Assembly (NCBI RefSeq): GCF_037126465.1 | Contig: NC_088209.1 | Span: forward strand, 5,783,947-5,847,946 | DNA length: 64,000 bases | DNA from: Ornithodoros turicata | Lineage: Eukaryota > Arthropoda > Arachnida > Ixodida > Argasidae | Reading direction: 5' to 3' | Shown here: piece after piece, positions 1 to 11,991 of the stretch | How positions within the stretch are numbered: position 1 is the stretch's first letter | Layout: each line of letters begins with the position of its first letter | The notes under the pieces: generated by a model | Databases searched by the model: none | The model's input: only the letters and a program-made list of their open reading frames with translations | What the model was told of the DNA's origin: nothing | Translations under genes and position numbers: made by a program

Positions 1-1039
1 AAAAAATGCGGAAGACAATGTGAACAGAGTGTCCCATTGGTTGAAGAATACCACTTGGTGGGTCGTATGAAGTCAAATGCTAGATAAGGCATAACTGACC
101 AGCAAGTGAGAGACGTGTGCTATCAGCTATCCTCCTGCTATCTGGCTTTTTCGAGGACTGCCATATTTTAATTGTTTGTATTCAGTTCTTAGAGATTGGT
201 GTTAATGTAGAACAGTATACTAAAAGGGAGCCTGGCCATTGGGAGGAGTCACAAAAAAAGAGGCTCGACATGTCAGTCACAGGTATCCATTTCAATCCCA
301 TCCAATCCACTTGCCACCCAAAATGGCGCTGCCCATGTCGGATATGGGGACAAATAGTGAGGACAGGTTGATTGATAGCGCCCCATACTTCAAGACTTCA
401 TTGGTCGGAAAGCTGAAAAAGTGGGTGGAGCTTCAGAGCTTCAGGTCCCTTTTAATATATGGATCTGTATTAATGGAATCAGTAGGTCCCTCTGTGGGGG
501 GGGGCACCCTGTCAAGAACCTTCCGCCCTACAACAACAGGGGTTGTGACATCAATCATCACCTCTTCTGTCTTGCCAGCATGTGATTCTGCCCTTTCTCA
601 AGACAGACAGACTTCAAAGAATTGGTTTCCTGCGAGATTTGGTTATAGAATGATTTAAAAGGCGTACTAGAAGATGAAATTAGGAAAAAGAAAAAAAAGG
701 CACGCACCACCTCACAAGTGTACCATCCTGTACCATCACTGCGTGCCTCACAGAGTAAGGAAAATAGCAGCTTGTATCCTATTGCGCCAGTGGACCTCTC
801 CAAGTGACACATGTGTCCGAAAAAAATGTTGCATTGGAACAAGCACATCACAGTGGTAAGAGCCAGGGCAAACCAAAGTCTAAACCAAAGTCGACGGCAT
901 ATTGAGATAGATTTCACTGGTTCGTATCTGACAATGTATTGGCAAGAACACTCCTCCAGCTGAATAAGACATTAACTGAATGGCTAGCAAAGTTGCTAGT
1001 CGAAGTGACGGGCATTAGTGATAATAGTGAATTTGTGAT
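1..1039. other. No gene recognised
   Basis: I see no exon, RNA gene or clear repeat end in this stretch. Open frames are short and lack recognisable domains. If the PPAN gene downstream has its N-terminal exons in this direction, none could be found here by looking for the conserved Brix-domain motifs of the first half. Confidence 0.4.
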
Positions 1040-1952
1040 ATATAAATCTCGGTTATAACGAACTCAACGGTCGCGCGCAACCCGTTCATTATATCCGAAG
1101 TTCGCTATAAATGGAATGGACAAAAAATTTGATCCAAAAGGCCAGCAGTGTAAGAAACATGAGTCATGTATGCTGTTCATTGAAAATACATCGTTAATGG
1201 CGCCTGTTTATACACAGTTGCGGAGATCACGGCGTTTTCTAAGTCATCAAGGTGGTCCAGGTGGGCCGCGGCGAGTGCCTTCGCGTACACAAAATCGCTG
1301 AGCGAAGCAACGTACTTGAGTGCCTCCGCTGTAGTTAAAATGTAAGGAGGGGAAGACACTGTCATCATCATCGTCATCGGAAAGTTCGTTTGGCGTCGGC
1401 AATTATGTCCGAATCACTGAAGTCCGCGACGGCCTGTGCGTCGTCATCTGCTGTCGCGAACTCCTCGAAAGACTGACAGCCGTCAGTCAGATTCGCAGCC
1501 GTTGCTCTGTCCCAAAGTTCTGTGTCGGTATCACGCACACCAAAGTCCACTTCACGATCGGCGTCTGTAGCCAGTGCCTGATGAACAAATCCAGCTTTTC
1601 TGAAGCAGTTTCGCAAAGTTTCCCGCTTCACCTGCATCCATGACGCCTTAATCATCGGCCAAACGGGTGCACGTGCAACGCGCGCTGATGGTGGCAGTGC
1701 ATTGGCTGCAAAGCGAGGTCACGTGCAAGCGGCGCCTGACAAATCCGTGGGCGTCTGACGTCGCGCGCTCGCCTTCTCCAGTGGTCGAGGGAGCTCTTTC
1801 GGTCGCAGTAACCGAAGGCTCCCCGGCAATTCGTTCATAATCGGCGGGGGCAATTTCCATACACTCAATACAAATTTTGACGGTCGTTCGTGAGGCATTC
1901 GTTATAACCGAAGATTCGTTATAAGTGGGGCTGTTATAACCGAGATTTACTG
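1040..1952 (-). mobile_element. Tigger/pogo-like (Tc1-mariner superfamily) transposon, internally deleted
   Basis: The two ends are inverted copies of AAATCTCGGTTATAAC (about 1043-1059 and 1933-1949). The right end runs on into ACTG followed by TA at 1953-1954, as expected for a TA-targeting pogo element. The first three bases of the left repeat have drifted. Inside, on the minus strand, lie frames matching the C-terminus of Tigger/jerky-type transposases. The N-terminal CENP-B DNA-binding domain and most of the DDE core are absent, so this is a non-autonomous deletion derivative. Confidence 0.75.
1177..1655 (-). pseudogene. Tigger-type transposase C-terminal fragment
   Basis: Two overlapping minus-strand frames (1374-1655, then 1177-1377) together carry features of the C-terminal tail of Tigger transposases. 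The first holds a W..V..ETLRNCFRKAGF segment, the second a tail with LDHLDDLE and a final KQAPLTMYF-like motif resembling KQTKITDFF. Reading from one to the other needs a frame change near 1376. No DDE catalytic residues are visible, so the fragment cannot be an active transposase. The family assignment rests on remembered motifs. Confidence 0.65.
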
Positions 1953-1954
1953 TA

Positions 1955-2899
1955 GTGAATATTGATATAGTGACATAGCGAACGGAATTAGTGATTATAG
2001 CGATGCAGCGATCATTTTGAAGCGTGAACTGAAGCAGCACTTAGTGCTGCACTGCGTCTATATTTATTGCCGCCAACGGCAGAACAACAAACAGTCACCA
2101 CGGTAACAAACAGCATACAAAACACAGACATGGACAGAGCAGCGTTCAACTGGCACCTGAAATTTATTTTCATACTCAGGAAGGTCGCTTTAGGGAAAGC
2201 AAGGTTGAGTGGGGAGACGCTGACCGATTTTTGGTTAACTTGGTTCGGGGAGTTCAATGAGGATGGCCTCCACAATCTCACAGCCTAACCTTGAACAGTG
2301 TCTGTAGACCAATGTTCACTAAATGTATCTGATCAATCAAAGAAAAAGCAAAAAGAAACGTCTTCCACTGCTGCTGCGGGGTTCCGAGCGAAAAATAGCA
2401 GACGACGTTCCTCTAAACCAATCAGTGGCTCGACTTTTCCGACGTCAAAATGACACGAGCGGCTCGACGGCTCGTTCCGGGCATTGCCACCGTTGCGCAT
2501 GGTCACGATTTTCAAAATTGAATTCTGCGATATTTGTGCACCTGTTGATGGAATTACTTTGCATATTGCATTTTATTAAGCATGCGAACCGCTTGGATTA
2601 AAAAAGTGGGGGTGATTAAAGTGTCCGAACTCCTTTAAGTCGTAGAGGATAAAGCAATTCAATCGGGACCAACGCTTGCTTTTACAGTGGCAGGATTTCA
2701 TCAGGGTTAGAATAATGGGGTGTTACCTTATGTAGTCCATCCACACTTCGAGCAATCACGAGTACAATAGATCAATAATAGTGGAAGCTTCATTCAGAAT
2801 AATTGAGTAGTTTTAGAGAGAAATCTGCGGAAATGCTCTGTGCAGAGTGGATGGAAAGCCTCTCTCTCACAAAACTTTGTTGTCAGGATGTCACATTAA
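1955..2899. other. No gene recognised
   Basis: Nothing supportable was seen in this stretch. It lies between the Tigger-like element and the TTAA-flanked MITE. The frames it contains are short and without recognisable motifs. Confidence 0.4.
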
Positions 2900-3725
2900 G
2901 GGGACCATGAAACGATATTTGACAAGCCCACGATCATTTTTAATTAGTTCCCCTGTACTAAAGCATTCACTCTGTGAAATATGAAGTTGAAAATCGTACA
3001 AATAGCGAAAATATTCGATATTTACCACAGGCGTGAACAGCAGCGGCTACGGTCCGCCTCCGAGGCGAACTGGCCGTGACATCATACACAGAACATGTTG
3101 CCGATTCGCGGACGAGCTTTTGCGAGCAAAGTGCGAAATTTTCAAACAAGCTTGTATACTTCGTCACGAAATATGTTTTAATTTGACTTGGAGACAAGAT
3201 TGTAACTAACCGTTTACACAAAATCCTACGAGAAATGTAATATAGCCGTTGACTGTCAGCATGGTTACCGGAGCACGTTTTCCCCTTTTAACTTCATCTT
3301 CGTCAGAACATACCTTCGTCGGTGACATTTTATGAGCTGTTGCGTACCGAACGATACATAGACGCTGTGTTTGTCGCATAACCTCTTCCTCCATTGCTGA
3401 TAATTTGCCTTTCGCCATATTTCAAGTGATTTCGACGGGAGATATACAACGTCGTTGTTGTCGAAACCGAAACCATGCACCCACGTGGTTCGGCGGGGTG
3501 TGTCCTCCTCGTCGTTCACAGTTGGCTGAGAGGATTGGATGGCGATGACGTAAGCCCACTTCGAAGGCATATATCCAGCGTTCACGCCCTGCTATTTTTG
3601 TTTGATAACTGCGCCCCTGCTGTACTGAATACGGCCAAAAGTCGATGTGTGTACGATAGTGATGGATCATGAGAACGGTTTCCTGCAGAGTACTCAGATT
3701 TCTCGAAAATCATTTCATGGTCCCT
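2900..3725. mobile_element. TTAA-flanked MITE (piggyBac-like target site)
   Basis: An 826-bp element is bounded by TTAA at 2896-2899 and again at 3726-3729. Its ends are inverted repeats built on GGGACCATGAAA: the left end begins GGGGACCATGAAACGAT and the right end reads ATCATTTCATGGTCCCT. A TTAA duplication is the hallmark of piggyBac-type insertion, but no transposase is encoded, so the superfamily is inferred from the target site alone. The interior frames look like noise. Confidence 0.65.
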
Positions 3726-3729
3726 TTAA

Positions 3730-4140
3730 TGTTCAACTGAGTAGGCCAATGGCACAGGCCCACTTGTAATCAGGTTACTCCCTGAACATGACGTTTGTGT
3801 GTTCCTCATCCTCCAAGGTTTCCCTGAAGATCGGCTAAACAATTATACTTGTTTAGGTCCAGTTGTCCTTCCTGTTTTAAGTGGGGACGCTAAAACATTA
3901 TAGCCGTTTCGCTTCCTATATATCATGACAGCACAAAAGAATTCAGCTTTACTTTCCTGTTCGTCACGCTCACATTATTATTTAGGGAGACATAGCAGAT
4001 GTTGCTGTGTTCACAGCTTTATAGGAAGACATGTATCTTTTTCCTTTTCTTTATTCTCTTTCTTTCTTATTGAATAAATGTCTTTACTCAATGTCCCATG
4101 ACCTTCTGGGGCGAAAGAGTTGATACTGTTGCATTGTTTA
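3730..4140. other. No gene recognised
   Basis: I found no exon or repeat boundary in this 0.4-kb stretch between the MITE and the SINE. Confidence 0.35.
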
Positions 4141-4430
4141 CCAGCTCCTGTGGCATAGTGGTTAAGATGACTGCTTTCCACGCCGAGACTGGGAGGTGAC
4201 ACGGGTTCGAATCCTGTCACCGGCTGTGCTGTCTATGGTTTGCCCTGGGTTTTCCGAAGACTCTCCATACGAATGTTGACACAGTTCCCCCTGAAGTCGG
4301 CCCAGGACGCATACTAACCCATCTGTCCGCCACTCCTTCCTGCTGTCCCCTCTCCATCTCTCCTCGTCTGTATGCCAGTCATAGCCACAGTTGCTTCGCG
4401 GCTCTAATGTGGAATTTAAAAAAAACCTGT
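4141..4430 (+). repeat. tRNA-derived SINE (tick type)
   Basis: The head is tRNA-like, with an A-box region (TGGCATAGTGGTTAAGA, about 4151-4167) and a B box (GGTTCGAATCC, 4204-4214). It is followed by a tRNA-unrelated body and ends in a short A-rich tail near 4420-4430. The body module ending in GCCACAGTTGCTTCGCGGC recurs in the SINE at 61812. I know this module from tick transcripts, where tRNA-related SINEs such as Ruka have been described; identity with a named family was not checked. It lies just 5' of the first PPAN exon seen here. Confidence 0.8.
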
Positions 4431-4630
4431 TGCGTTGTGTTAATGTATAACAGAATGGTATGCTCTCTGAGTGTGTCATGGTCCACGAGACAGTCTACTT
4501 GAGTGCATTTAATGTTTCTTGCAAAGAGGCAGTGTTAGGTGCCCTCAGGTGTGGGATCTGTTCATCCTCTGTTCATCCTGCGTACATGTATTTCAACTGA
4601 CCCGATTGCTTCCTTTTCCTGGTCCGCCAG

Positions 4631-4849
4631 CACCATCAAGGTAGCACCTAGCGGCATAAGCAAGTCAATAAAGAAGATAGTTCAGAGCAAAGTTCCTGAC
4701 CTGAGTAGCCTGACCGACATCAGCGAATTTGTGGACATGCAAGGCGGCTCTGAAAGTGAAGCTGAACTGGATGGCACGACCAACCAGGTGGTACTGCCGC
4801 AGAAAATCTCCAGCCGAGGAAATGCCGTCAACCAGCAGAGCTCAGTCAG
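4631..4849 (+). CDS. PPAN (Peter Pan / SSF1 homologue), internal Brix-domain exon
   Basis: This exon encodes the middle of the Brix domain. It has the TIKVAPSG segment, then a SKVPDLSSLTDISEF stretch, an acidic SESEAELD patch and a QQSSVR end typical of PPAN/Ssf1. The 3' splice site is the CAG before 4631, preceded by a pyrimidine-rich tract. The 5' splice site is GTGAGT at 4850. The first base completes a split codon and the last two bases begin an arginine codon that the next exon completes. PPAN/Ssf1 is a nucleolar factor that binds pre-rRNA during 60S subunit assembly. The N-terminal exons were not found in the window, so the gene starts outside it or in an exon I missed. Confidence 0.88.
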
Positions 4850-4889
4850 GTGAGTGTAGCACACCTGCTTTAGGTTCAGTCTTCACTGC

Positions 4890-5087
4890 TGTTAGCGGTT
4901 TCCCTGGGGTGACCAGCGTTACATTTTTACAGATGGGCTTATTTAACTGAGATTACAAATGATGACAAAACAGACTCATGCCGGAGCGCGTACACCCGTT
5001 GTTTTTGATCGGGCCGGAAGTTCTTGATGTCTCTGACACTGCGGCTGGCTGTGTCGCTTTTTGATGTCTGTTGTGCTGGCGCTGACA
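4890..5087 (-). repeat. 3' LTR of the gypsy element
   Basis: This 198-bp LTR starts TGTTAGCGG on the + strand and ends GCGCTGACA. A polypurine tract would be expected on the minus strand just inside it. Instead the adjoining + strand sequence (5088-5103) is G-rich (GGGTGGGTGGG), so the minus strand is pyrimidine-rich there. The priming tract is therefore not evident. Confidence 0.92.
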
Positions 5088-5216
5088 CGGCCGGGTGGGT
5101 GGGTAAATTTGATTTGCCCTCAAATCATTTCCACGTCGTAGTCCTGAAGGTGCTGAGGTGGACAACGCTGTCGTACTGGTCGGCCGCTTGCCGAGGGACT
5201 TGGTATGGGGTCGTCG

Positions 5217-7123
5217 TCATCTGGGAGGAAGTTGTTGGCGGGAGGCTTGAGACACATGAGTGTCATCATCGTCCAACGATATGGTCCCTTCGGTGATGCC
5301 AACTCTGGAGGGTTCTGAAGACAGAAGACGCCCAATAATGCTGTCGCAAAACTCTGGGACGTCGTCCTTGCGAGGATAATGGCGTCGAAGTTGTTCCATA
5401 TTAGCAATTCTAAATTTTGTTTTGCCTCCTATGGGCTGCACTCTCTCGAGTTCCACTGTGTTCGAGCTCTTCAAAGATTTTATGTAGAATGGTCCCTCGT
5501 AGAACGGGTCGAGATAGGACGATCGAGCACCAATTGTACACTGAATCGCCTGTCTTGAAGTGGGGTTCTTTTCTTGCTGAGTCGTACCTTTGCTTCCGAT
5601 ACGTCTGACTTTTCTCGAGGTGTTCTTTGGCTTCCACTCGTCTTCTTGCCAGCTCGTGGAGTCTCTGTGCTTCGTCGAGCTGCTCTGAGACGACTCCAAT
5701 GTTAAGTTGGCTCGGAAGTGTCGGTTCGTACCCATGCATCAGAAAGAAGGTACGCTTCTTTTTCGCCTTTTGCTTTGAAGCATTGATTGCGAGCGTTGCC
5801 TCGTGCAGTGTCTCATCCCAGTTTCGGTGCGAGTCTGAGTTTTCTGATGATGGTCTTCATAGCTTGGACTGTGCGTTTGATCAGACCGTTGGCTTTGGGG
5901 CCAATAGGGCGGTGTGGTTACGTGGGTGACACCTAGCCTCCGGTGCACGGCTGCTGTATGCTTGTTGACAAATCCTCGAGCCTGATCGGTGATGACGACA
6001 TGAGGAACGCCGAACCTAGGTATCCAACGGGTTGCACAGAAGGTCTATGTAAAACGTTGACAAAGTTGAAGGCACGGCTGATCTACATATCTGGTGGAAT
6101 GGTCGATACACACCAGAACGTGAGAGTTGCCATTTCTCTCAGGCAGGGGTCCGAAATGATCGAGAGACATGACTGCATTGGGAGCCTCTGGCATTTTTTT
6201 TTTGGAATAAGGAGACCTTCGTTCGTAGTTGTCCTGTGGGTTATCCGTCTGCAGGTGTCACAACTGCGGACATATTCTGCGATCTCAGACGACATTTGAG
6301 GCCACCAAAACTTTTTCTGTATTTGGTCCTTCATTCTTCATAAAACCATGTGTCCAGTTTGATCATGGCACACTTTCATTGCAGTTGCTCGAAGTGTTTC
6401 AGGGACGACGACTACGTGACGACTGAAATTGTCACGGACGATAGTTTTTACTATGATGGCATTGTTCAACTGATAGCCTGTACCCTGGCTGATCTTAGGC
6501 ATGATCGATCGACAAAATGGGTCACTGGCCTGGTGATTGCGCAGACAAGATCCAGGGCTGGATACGACTAAGTGACACATGGTGTCCTCTGCACTCTGTG
6601 AGGTTTTGAGCTTCTCCGAGGTCTCATGCAATCTGGATAGTGCATCAGCTGCTGCATTTGACTTTCCTGGACTGTGTCTGATGATGAAATCTTACTCCGC
6701 GAGGTCGAGTGTCCGGATTGCGAATCTGCAGTTTTTGAGGCCTTTTTGGACAAGACAAGTGAGACACATGCTGTCTGTGACTACGGTGAATCTTGGTCCG
6801 CCCCTGACGTACATGCTGAATTTCTCTGTTACTGCCCAATAGAGGGCCATGCATTCCAGCATATTTGCGTGCATGAGGGAGTCTCAAGCGTTGAGTGCTC
6901 TGCTTGCAAATTCAACGACTCTTTCTATCTTGCTGTGTGTTTGGGCGAGGATGGCACCGAGACCAGCCTGAGATGCGTCAATGTACACGGTGGTAGGGCG
7001 TTGAAGCTTGAACGCAGCCAGCGGGGGTGGATTTTTCAGCTTTGTTTTGAGGTTGTCAACTATTTGTTGGCATTCACCTGACCAGCAGAACTTGGAGTCC
7101 TTCTGCAGTATTTCTCGTAAAGG
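5217..7123 (-). pseudogene. gypsy RNase H and integrase, degraded
   Basis: The pol reading is spread over several short minus-strand frames. RNase H-like sequence lies at about 6690-7060, with the FTVVTDSMCL segment. The HHCC zinc-binding part of integrase lies at about 6240-6420, where a CHDQTGHM block is followed by FWWPQM and SCDTC. A C-terminal, chromatin-binding-type region lies at about 5400-5740. The catalytic core between about 5740 and 6200 is interrupted by stops and frame changes. Nothing here could make a working integrase. Confidence 0.75.
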
Positions 7124-9136
7124 TCATGCGATTGCGGAGAAGTCCTTTATGAATCCTCTGTAGTAGCTGCAGAACTGAAGGAATGAGAGGAGTCGTTTCA
7201 AGTCTTCGTGCGGTCTAAATTTGTCTACGTCGGCTGTGCGCGTGAGGTCGGGAGTGCGTCCTTCGGCGTTGATTACGTAACCAAGAAATGTCACTTTGGA
7301 TCGTATGAGCTGGCATTTCTTTATGTTGAATTGGAAACCGTTTTGCACTGCTCTGATGAGTGCTGCTTCTAGTATCTCGAGCGCTTCTTGTATCGTTCTG
7401 GAGTCTTGTCCCACGTCGTCCATGTAGGTGGTTATGTTTGGAAGTCCTTCTAATGTCCTGCGCATAGCTGTCTGCATAGTCTGGTGAGCCTTGCAGAAAC
7501 CAAACGCCATTCTTAGGTACTCGTACTTCCCATCTGGCGTTATGAATGCTGTCTTGTGGACGTCTTCTGGCTTTATGCGAATTGTTAGGAAGGCAGTCTT
7601 GATGTCCATCGTTGTGAAGTAGCGAGTCTTGTTCCTCATGATATCATCCAGAGAATCTTCGATTATGGGCATCGAGTAAGGTGGGTTTATAGTCTTTTCA
7701 TTAAGTTTGCGGTAGTCATGGACCATTCGTCTTGGGGTCGTAGGATGGTGTGGTTGATCCACCACTATTGTTGGAGCAGCGCATTCGCTGTTGCTTCTCC
7801 TGATGATTCCTTGATGCAAGTACTTGCGGACTTCATCCTGTATGAATTGTCGATCTGCAGGTGAACAGCGATACGGTCGAGATGACACTGGGATATCATC
7901 CCGTAGTTCAATTGAGTGCTCTGTGTGTGGGCACGAGCCTAGGGGATGATGGCTGGTCGAGAAGGCTTGGTGATGTTTAGCAAGAATTTCTCGTAGTTGT
8001 TTACGCTCTTCTGGAGATGCATCTGGGGTCATCATCTTGGCTGCTTCATCAATGTCCTGTAGAAGATCTGCTTTGGGATCTTCGGCTTTCGGGTGTAATG
8101 CGACGATGGAGCATGGGGTGGTGTCCCGGACTCTGGCGGTCCCGTGTCTGGCGAAAGATGCAATAAGTGCTTCTGCTGACTTTGGCAATACTGTGGAACT
8201 CGATTTTATGTCTGTCAGTGGGATGACCGTGACATCATTTGATGGGTGGAAGGTGACATCGACTTTGGCTGCATGTCTCCAGTCTGAGCCAAGAAGTAAA
8301 TCAATAGGAGATGGCAAGGCCGTGATGACCACTTTCGGAAGAGTGACTTGAGTTTTGCCAACCGTGACTGTTATGGTGGTGTACTCCCTTGGTTGAATTT
8401 GTCGATCCAGAACCGTGATGGGTTCCGATGCTGACCAAGGAGTTGTATTCGTGTTTGGAGGCAATGCTTTGCTGTCAACGACTGATATGTTGGCTCCGGT
8501 GTCGATGCACGCTTTGATTGACGTGTCTTCGTTTAGAGTGGCATCAATGAGTGGTAATGTTTTCGAGCTTGAGTGAAGCAAACAGTGTGCACTTTTTGGT
8601 AGGTGAGGCCGCTGGTAACGTTGAGCAGTTTCCTTTTCTTTGGCTGCGCGTCTCTGTTCGGCTCGTGTTGTCGCTGCGGTTTTCGGTTCAGGACAGTCTC
8701 GAGCAAGATGCCCTGGGCTGTTGCAGTTGAAGCATACGTTGCCTACAGTCTTTCGAGGCGTCTTGTCCGTGTGCCCAGGTGTGTAGGCGTTGTCATCATC
8801 TTTGGACGTTCGGTCATCTTCCTGGTTGCCACGTTGAGATGATGGCTGAGGGACGACATATCGACGAGTGTCGAGCATGGCAGCACAGTCGACAAGTTCG
8901 AGCACTGATTTGCAGCATTGTGTGGTGAGAGGGTTGGCCCATCTGTCGTCCTCGATCCCATGAAGGATGAGAGAAATGCGTTCCATAGCGTCCAGTCGAT
9001 GTGGAGCCTTTTCCAGCATAGCGTTTTTGGCGTATATGTACTGGACTATGGTTTCGTTTCGTCGCAACTTTCGCTCCTTTCGATAATCAAGAATAGCTTG
9101 GAGCGTCATTTTTCGGTGAAAGCGTTTGGTAATCAC
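7124..9136 (-). pseudogene. gypsy capsid end, CCHC knuckle, protease and reverse transcriptase
   Basis: This is the longest intact frame of the element, 670 residues as read from 9136. It holds a capsid-like segment (about 1-95) and one CCHC zinc knuckle (CFNCNSPGHLARDC, about 135-148). A retropepsin active site follows (DTGA, about 212-215). The reverse transcriptase has the MVHDYRKLN (about 471-479) and YMDD (about 571-574) motifs, the latter catalytic. It stops at 7124 soon after the RT thumb, where a gypsy pol would continue into RNase H. Single-zinc-finger Gag and the absence of env fit a plain gypsy retrotransposon. It is labelled pseudogene because the polyprotein is cut at both ends. 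Confidence 0.85.
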
Positions 9137-9139
9137 GCT

Positions 9140-9640
9140 CTTCCACGTGTCTCAGTCGTGTATGAGACAACCGTACGATCGTTGCCAATGACGGGCTGCG
9201 CCACGAAGACGTGTCATTGCGTTGACCATAGTCAGGTTTGGCGTCCAGTTCACCAGTGATGTGATTCATTCGACCTCGAAGATCCAGTCCTTGAGACTTT
9301 CCTTTTCGTCGCCAGCGAAGGTTGGGATAGCAGCGCACGTGTCACCCATGGAGTGGACTTGGAACGGCTGCGAGGGACGTTGTAAGGTGTTCACTAAAGC
9401 TTCGATGATGCCCGTATTGTTCGTTACGTTCAGTGGACCTGACGTGTGGGATGCGGAGGTTGACGTTGCTTGTGCCAACTCGTCTTTGCGTTGTTCGTTA
9501 TTCGGCTGAGCTTTGTGTTGCGTTCCGCTCGTTTTTGTTGCGTTCGTCAAGGCATTCGATGCCTCCGTGATGGCACGTATTTGCTCCTTGATTTCCAGTA
9601 TTTCATTGCTGAAATCATCGTTCGAGCCGTTTTCTGCCAT
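9140..9640 (-). pseudogene. gypsy gag, broken
   Basis: An open frame starts at 9640 (MAENGSND...) and carries a charged N-terminus and a FAGDEKESLKDWIFEVE segment typical of retrotransposon capsids. The capsid homology then leaves this frame near 9260. It meets an in-frame stop near 9155 before the frame that becomes the Gag-Pol polyprotein. The gag is thus interrupted at least twice and cannot give a full capsid protein from this copy. Confidence 0.7.
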
Positions 9641-9723
9641 GTTTCTTACGTCTGTAGCCTCGTGGGTGTCGGCATTTCGATGGGCACGTTGAGACTTTAC
9701 TCACGGCTGAGATCTGTCGTCAG

Positions 9724-9741
9724 TCCTGTCGTGCTGCGCCA
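9724..9741 (-). promoter_or_regulatory. Primer binding site of the gypsy element
   Basis: Directly inside the 5' LTR the minus strand reads TGGCGCAGCACGACAGGA. Starting with TGG immediately at the LTR border is the standard layout for a tRNA primer binding site. The TGGCGCAG start recalls serine-tRNA-primed gypsy elements of insects. The exact primer tRNA is inferred and was not checked against tick tRNAs. Confidence 0.65.
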
Positions 9742-9939
9742 TGTTAGCGGTTTCCCTGGGGTGACCAGCGTTACATTTTTACAGATGGGTTTATTTAACT
9801 GAGATTACAAATGATGACAAAACAGACTCATGCTGGAGCGCATACACCCGTTGTTTTTGATCGGGCCGGAAGTTCTTGATATCTCTGACACTGCGGCTGG
9901 CTGTGTCGCTTTTTGATGTCTGTTGCGCTGGCGCTGACA
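9742..9939 (-). repeat. 5' LTR of the gypsy element
   Basis: This LTR lies upstream of gag on the minus strand. It differs from the other LTR by scattered transitions, such as CATACACC versus CGTACACC. It is short (198 bp) for a gypsy LTR. An AATAAG-like polyadenylation motif is visible on the minus strand in the part beginning TTAAATAAG. Confidence 0.92.
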
Positions 9940-10624
9940 CTGCTTGTCATTCAAAAATGAGTGGAGGTGATATTTCTAGAGATATGATGTATGTTAGTCA
10001 ATACACAGGGTGTTTATTTTTGATTCGATATAGATTTTCTAAAAAAAGCTATGAGGGCAGCATCAATGCCATTTTTGCAGGTCCATTATACAGACAGGTG
10101 GACGGTCTGTCGAAGGAAGCACGCAACTGCTTACTAATGGCTTATGCTAACAATGTCTAATTGCCTAAAATTGTTTAGCTAATCTTTTTAGTCAGTGTCC
10201 TTTTGCAGCGAAGTGTGAGATGGCGTTGGACCCAGTCGTTAACCAAAGCCATCTTTCTTTCTTCTTTCATACCCTGAAATGGCCACATAATTTGAAAGAT
10301 TCATTCAGGGCAGGGTTGAGCTGTTCCACGCTTTTATTTTTTTGTTCAGATATGACCTGTAAAACCTCAACTTGAAAGGACAAACATGGACGTATTGTAT
10401 ATCTCCCTCCACATGCCAGGGATTTCATTCCTGAGTCAAATGCGTCATTTTGCGCCAAATGAGATTACCAGTGCCATCCAGATAAATATCCACAAAGTTG
10501 TGCCAAGTTTCTCCAAAACAAGAGGCTACAAATTACAGGCACTGGTAGTCGAACAAGAGGAAACCAACTTGCATTAATGCTACATTCCCAAACGAGTGAG
10601 TTTGATAAGCAAGAGCATAAAAAT

Positions 10625-10950
10625 ACTGTAACTAGTTTTAGGGTTGAACACGATTCTTGTCCGAATTTGCACCCCAAATTGAAGGTTGCCTCTGTAGGGT
10701 GAAACCCGATTTTTACCCGGCAAATTTCCCTCACTGAGACATCTGTAGGAATGCACACTAATTTTTTTGGCAGAAAGTGCAGATACATCACTGTTTGTAC
10801 CAAACCAGTACTGTTAGTCTCAGTAACTGAGTCCGATTTCTTCCTGAATGTAGCATACTGGAAGTTTTTCAACCTGAATTTGCACGAATTTCGAGCTTGT
10901 TTATTTAGCCGATTTTAACCCCCCAAATTTTGAAGAAAAAAAAATATTTC
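10625..10950. repeat. Remnant of the TAGGGTT...-ended hAT-like MITE family
   Basis: The segment has the AGTTTTAGGGTTGAACACGATT start and the repeated 'CCCGATTTTT / GAATTTGC' subterminal motifs seen in the better copies at 14203 and 19811. No clean pair of ends or target duplication could be fixed, so limits are approximate. Confidence 0.45.
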
Positions 10951-11991
10951 CTGAAAACTCTAAAAATTAACATGCTTCATGCTTGAGTATCTCAAACCAG
11001 CGAGAAATCAGCTTGCTGATATATGTGGCCTCTTCGTATCCTCATTCTCACTTCCAAGATGGAGGACCTAATAAGCAAAAGAAAACATACGCATATCATA
11101 TGTGAATGCGTGCACATGGAAATGTAGCACAACTAGTATTTGGGATAATTTTGACTTTGTAATAGCAAACAAAAAAATTAAGGCTATTATACATGCGTAG
11201 GGCTGTTTCAAAAGACAAAAAAGAAAGTGTAAAAAACTTACTCCCAAATCCGCTAGGGTCACAGCAAACAGTCGCAGAACTGGCCAATGCTTTGTGAGCT
11301 CAGAAACATTGAGAAACGAATTAATGAAAAATTAAAGTGGTGCTGCAGTCAGGGGCGGATTTAAGAGGGGGCGGGGGAGGGGGGTGGCAACCACCACGCG
11401 TAAAATATAAAGAGAGCTTCGCGCATTGTGCAGAACCATCACGCTGTCTCTTACGTACACAAAGGCGATAACGTACGATGCACTGAAACTCGTTCCATTT
11501 GGTGGCTGTTCTGGAGAGTTCCAGGCGAGGAGGAAACGTCGCCTTCCTCATTCCTTCTTTGTTTCTTGTTTCACATTTCACCAGGCTTTCGTTCGGAATC
11601 TCCTGGTGCATCGAGATGGATAGGATTGAATACCGGTATATAGAGATCTGAATATGATACAAGATGGTGGAAGCTAAACTGAAGACTATTTTGCCAAGGG
11701 AGTGCAGTGTGATCAACCAAATGCAACCCACACCGAAACTCAACTGGACACCCTGGAACACCATTTGTCTTATGAAGACAACACCGAAAGGGCTTTCCAT
11801 CACATCAACGCGCTATGTGGCATTTGTTTGGATGAGCGTTTGAAACGCGAGCAACAGCAGACGATCACACACAAGTGATGTTGACCCCTTTCATTTTTCT
11901 GCCTACTTTAATTCAACCTTCGAATAATTCGATCAAATACCACGTCCCCATCAGGGTCGAATCAACGAAAGTTTACTCTTTAATGGGCATA

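Larger units (their letters stand above)
4890..9939 (-). mobile_element. Ty3/gypsy LTR retrotransposon, antisense in the PPAN intron, defective
   Basis: The element is 5,050 bp. It has two 198-bp LTRs (4890-5087 and 9742-9939) that begin TG and end CA, and a CTGC target duplication (4886-4889 and 9940-9943). Gag zinc knuckle, aspartic protease, reverse transcriptase, RNase H and integrase relics occur in the usual gypsy order on the minus strand. The LTRs differ at only a handful of positions, so insertion is fairly recent. The coding region nevertheless has several frame changes and stops, so it is not autonomous as it stands. No envelope gene was recognised. It begins about 40 bp after the donor of the upstream PPAN exon. 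Confidence 0.93.
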
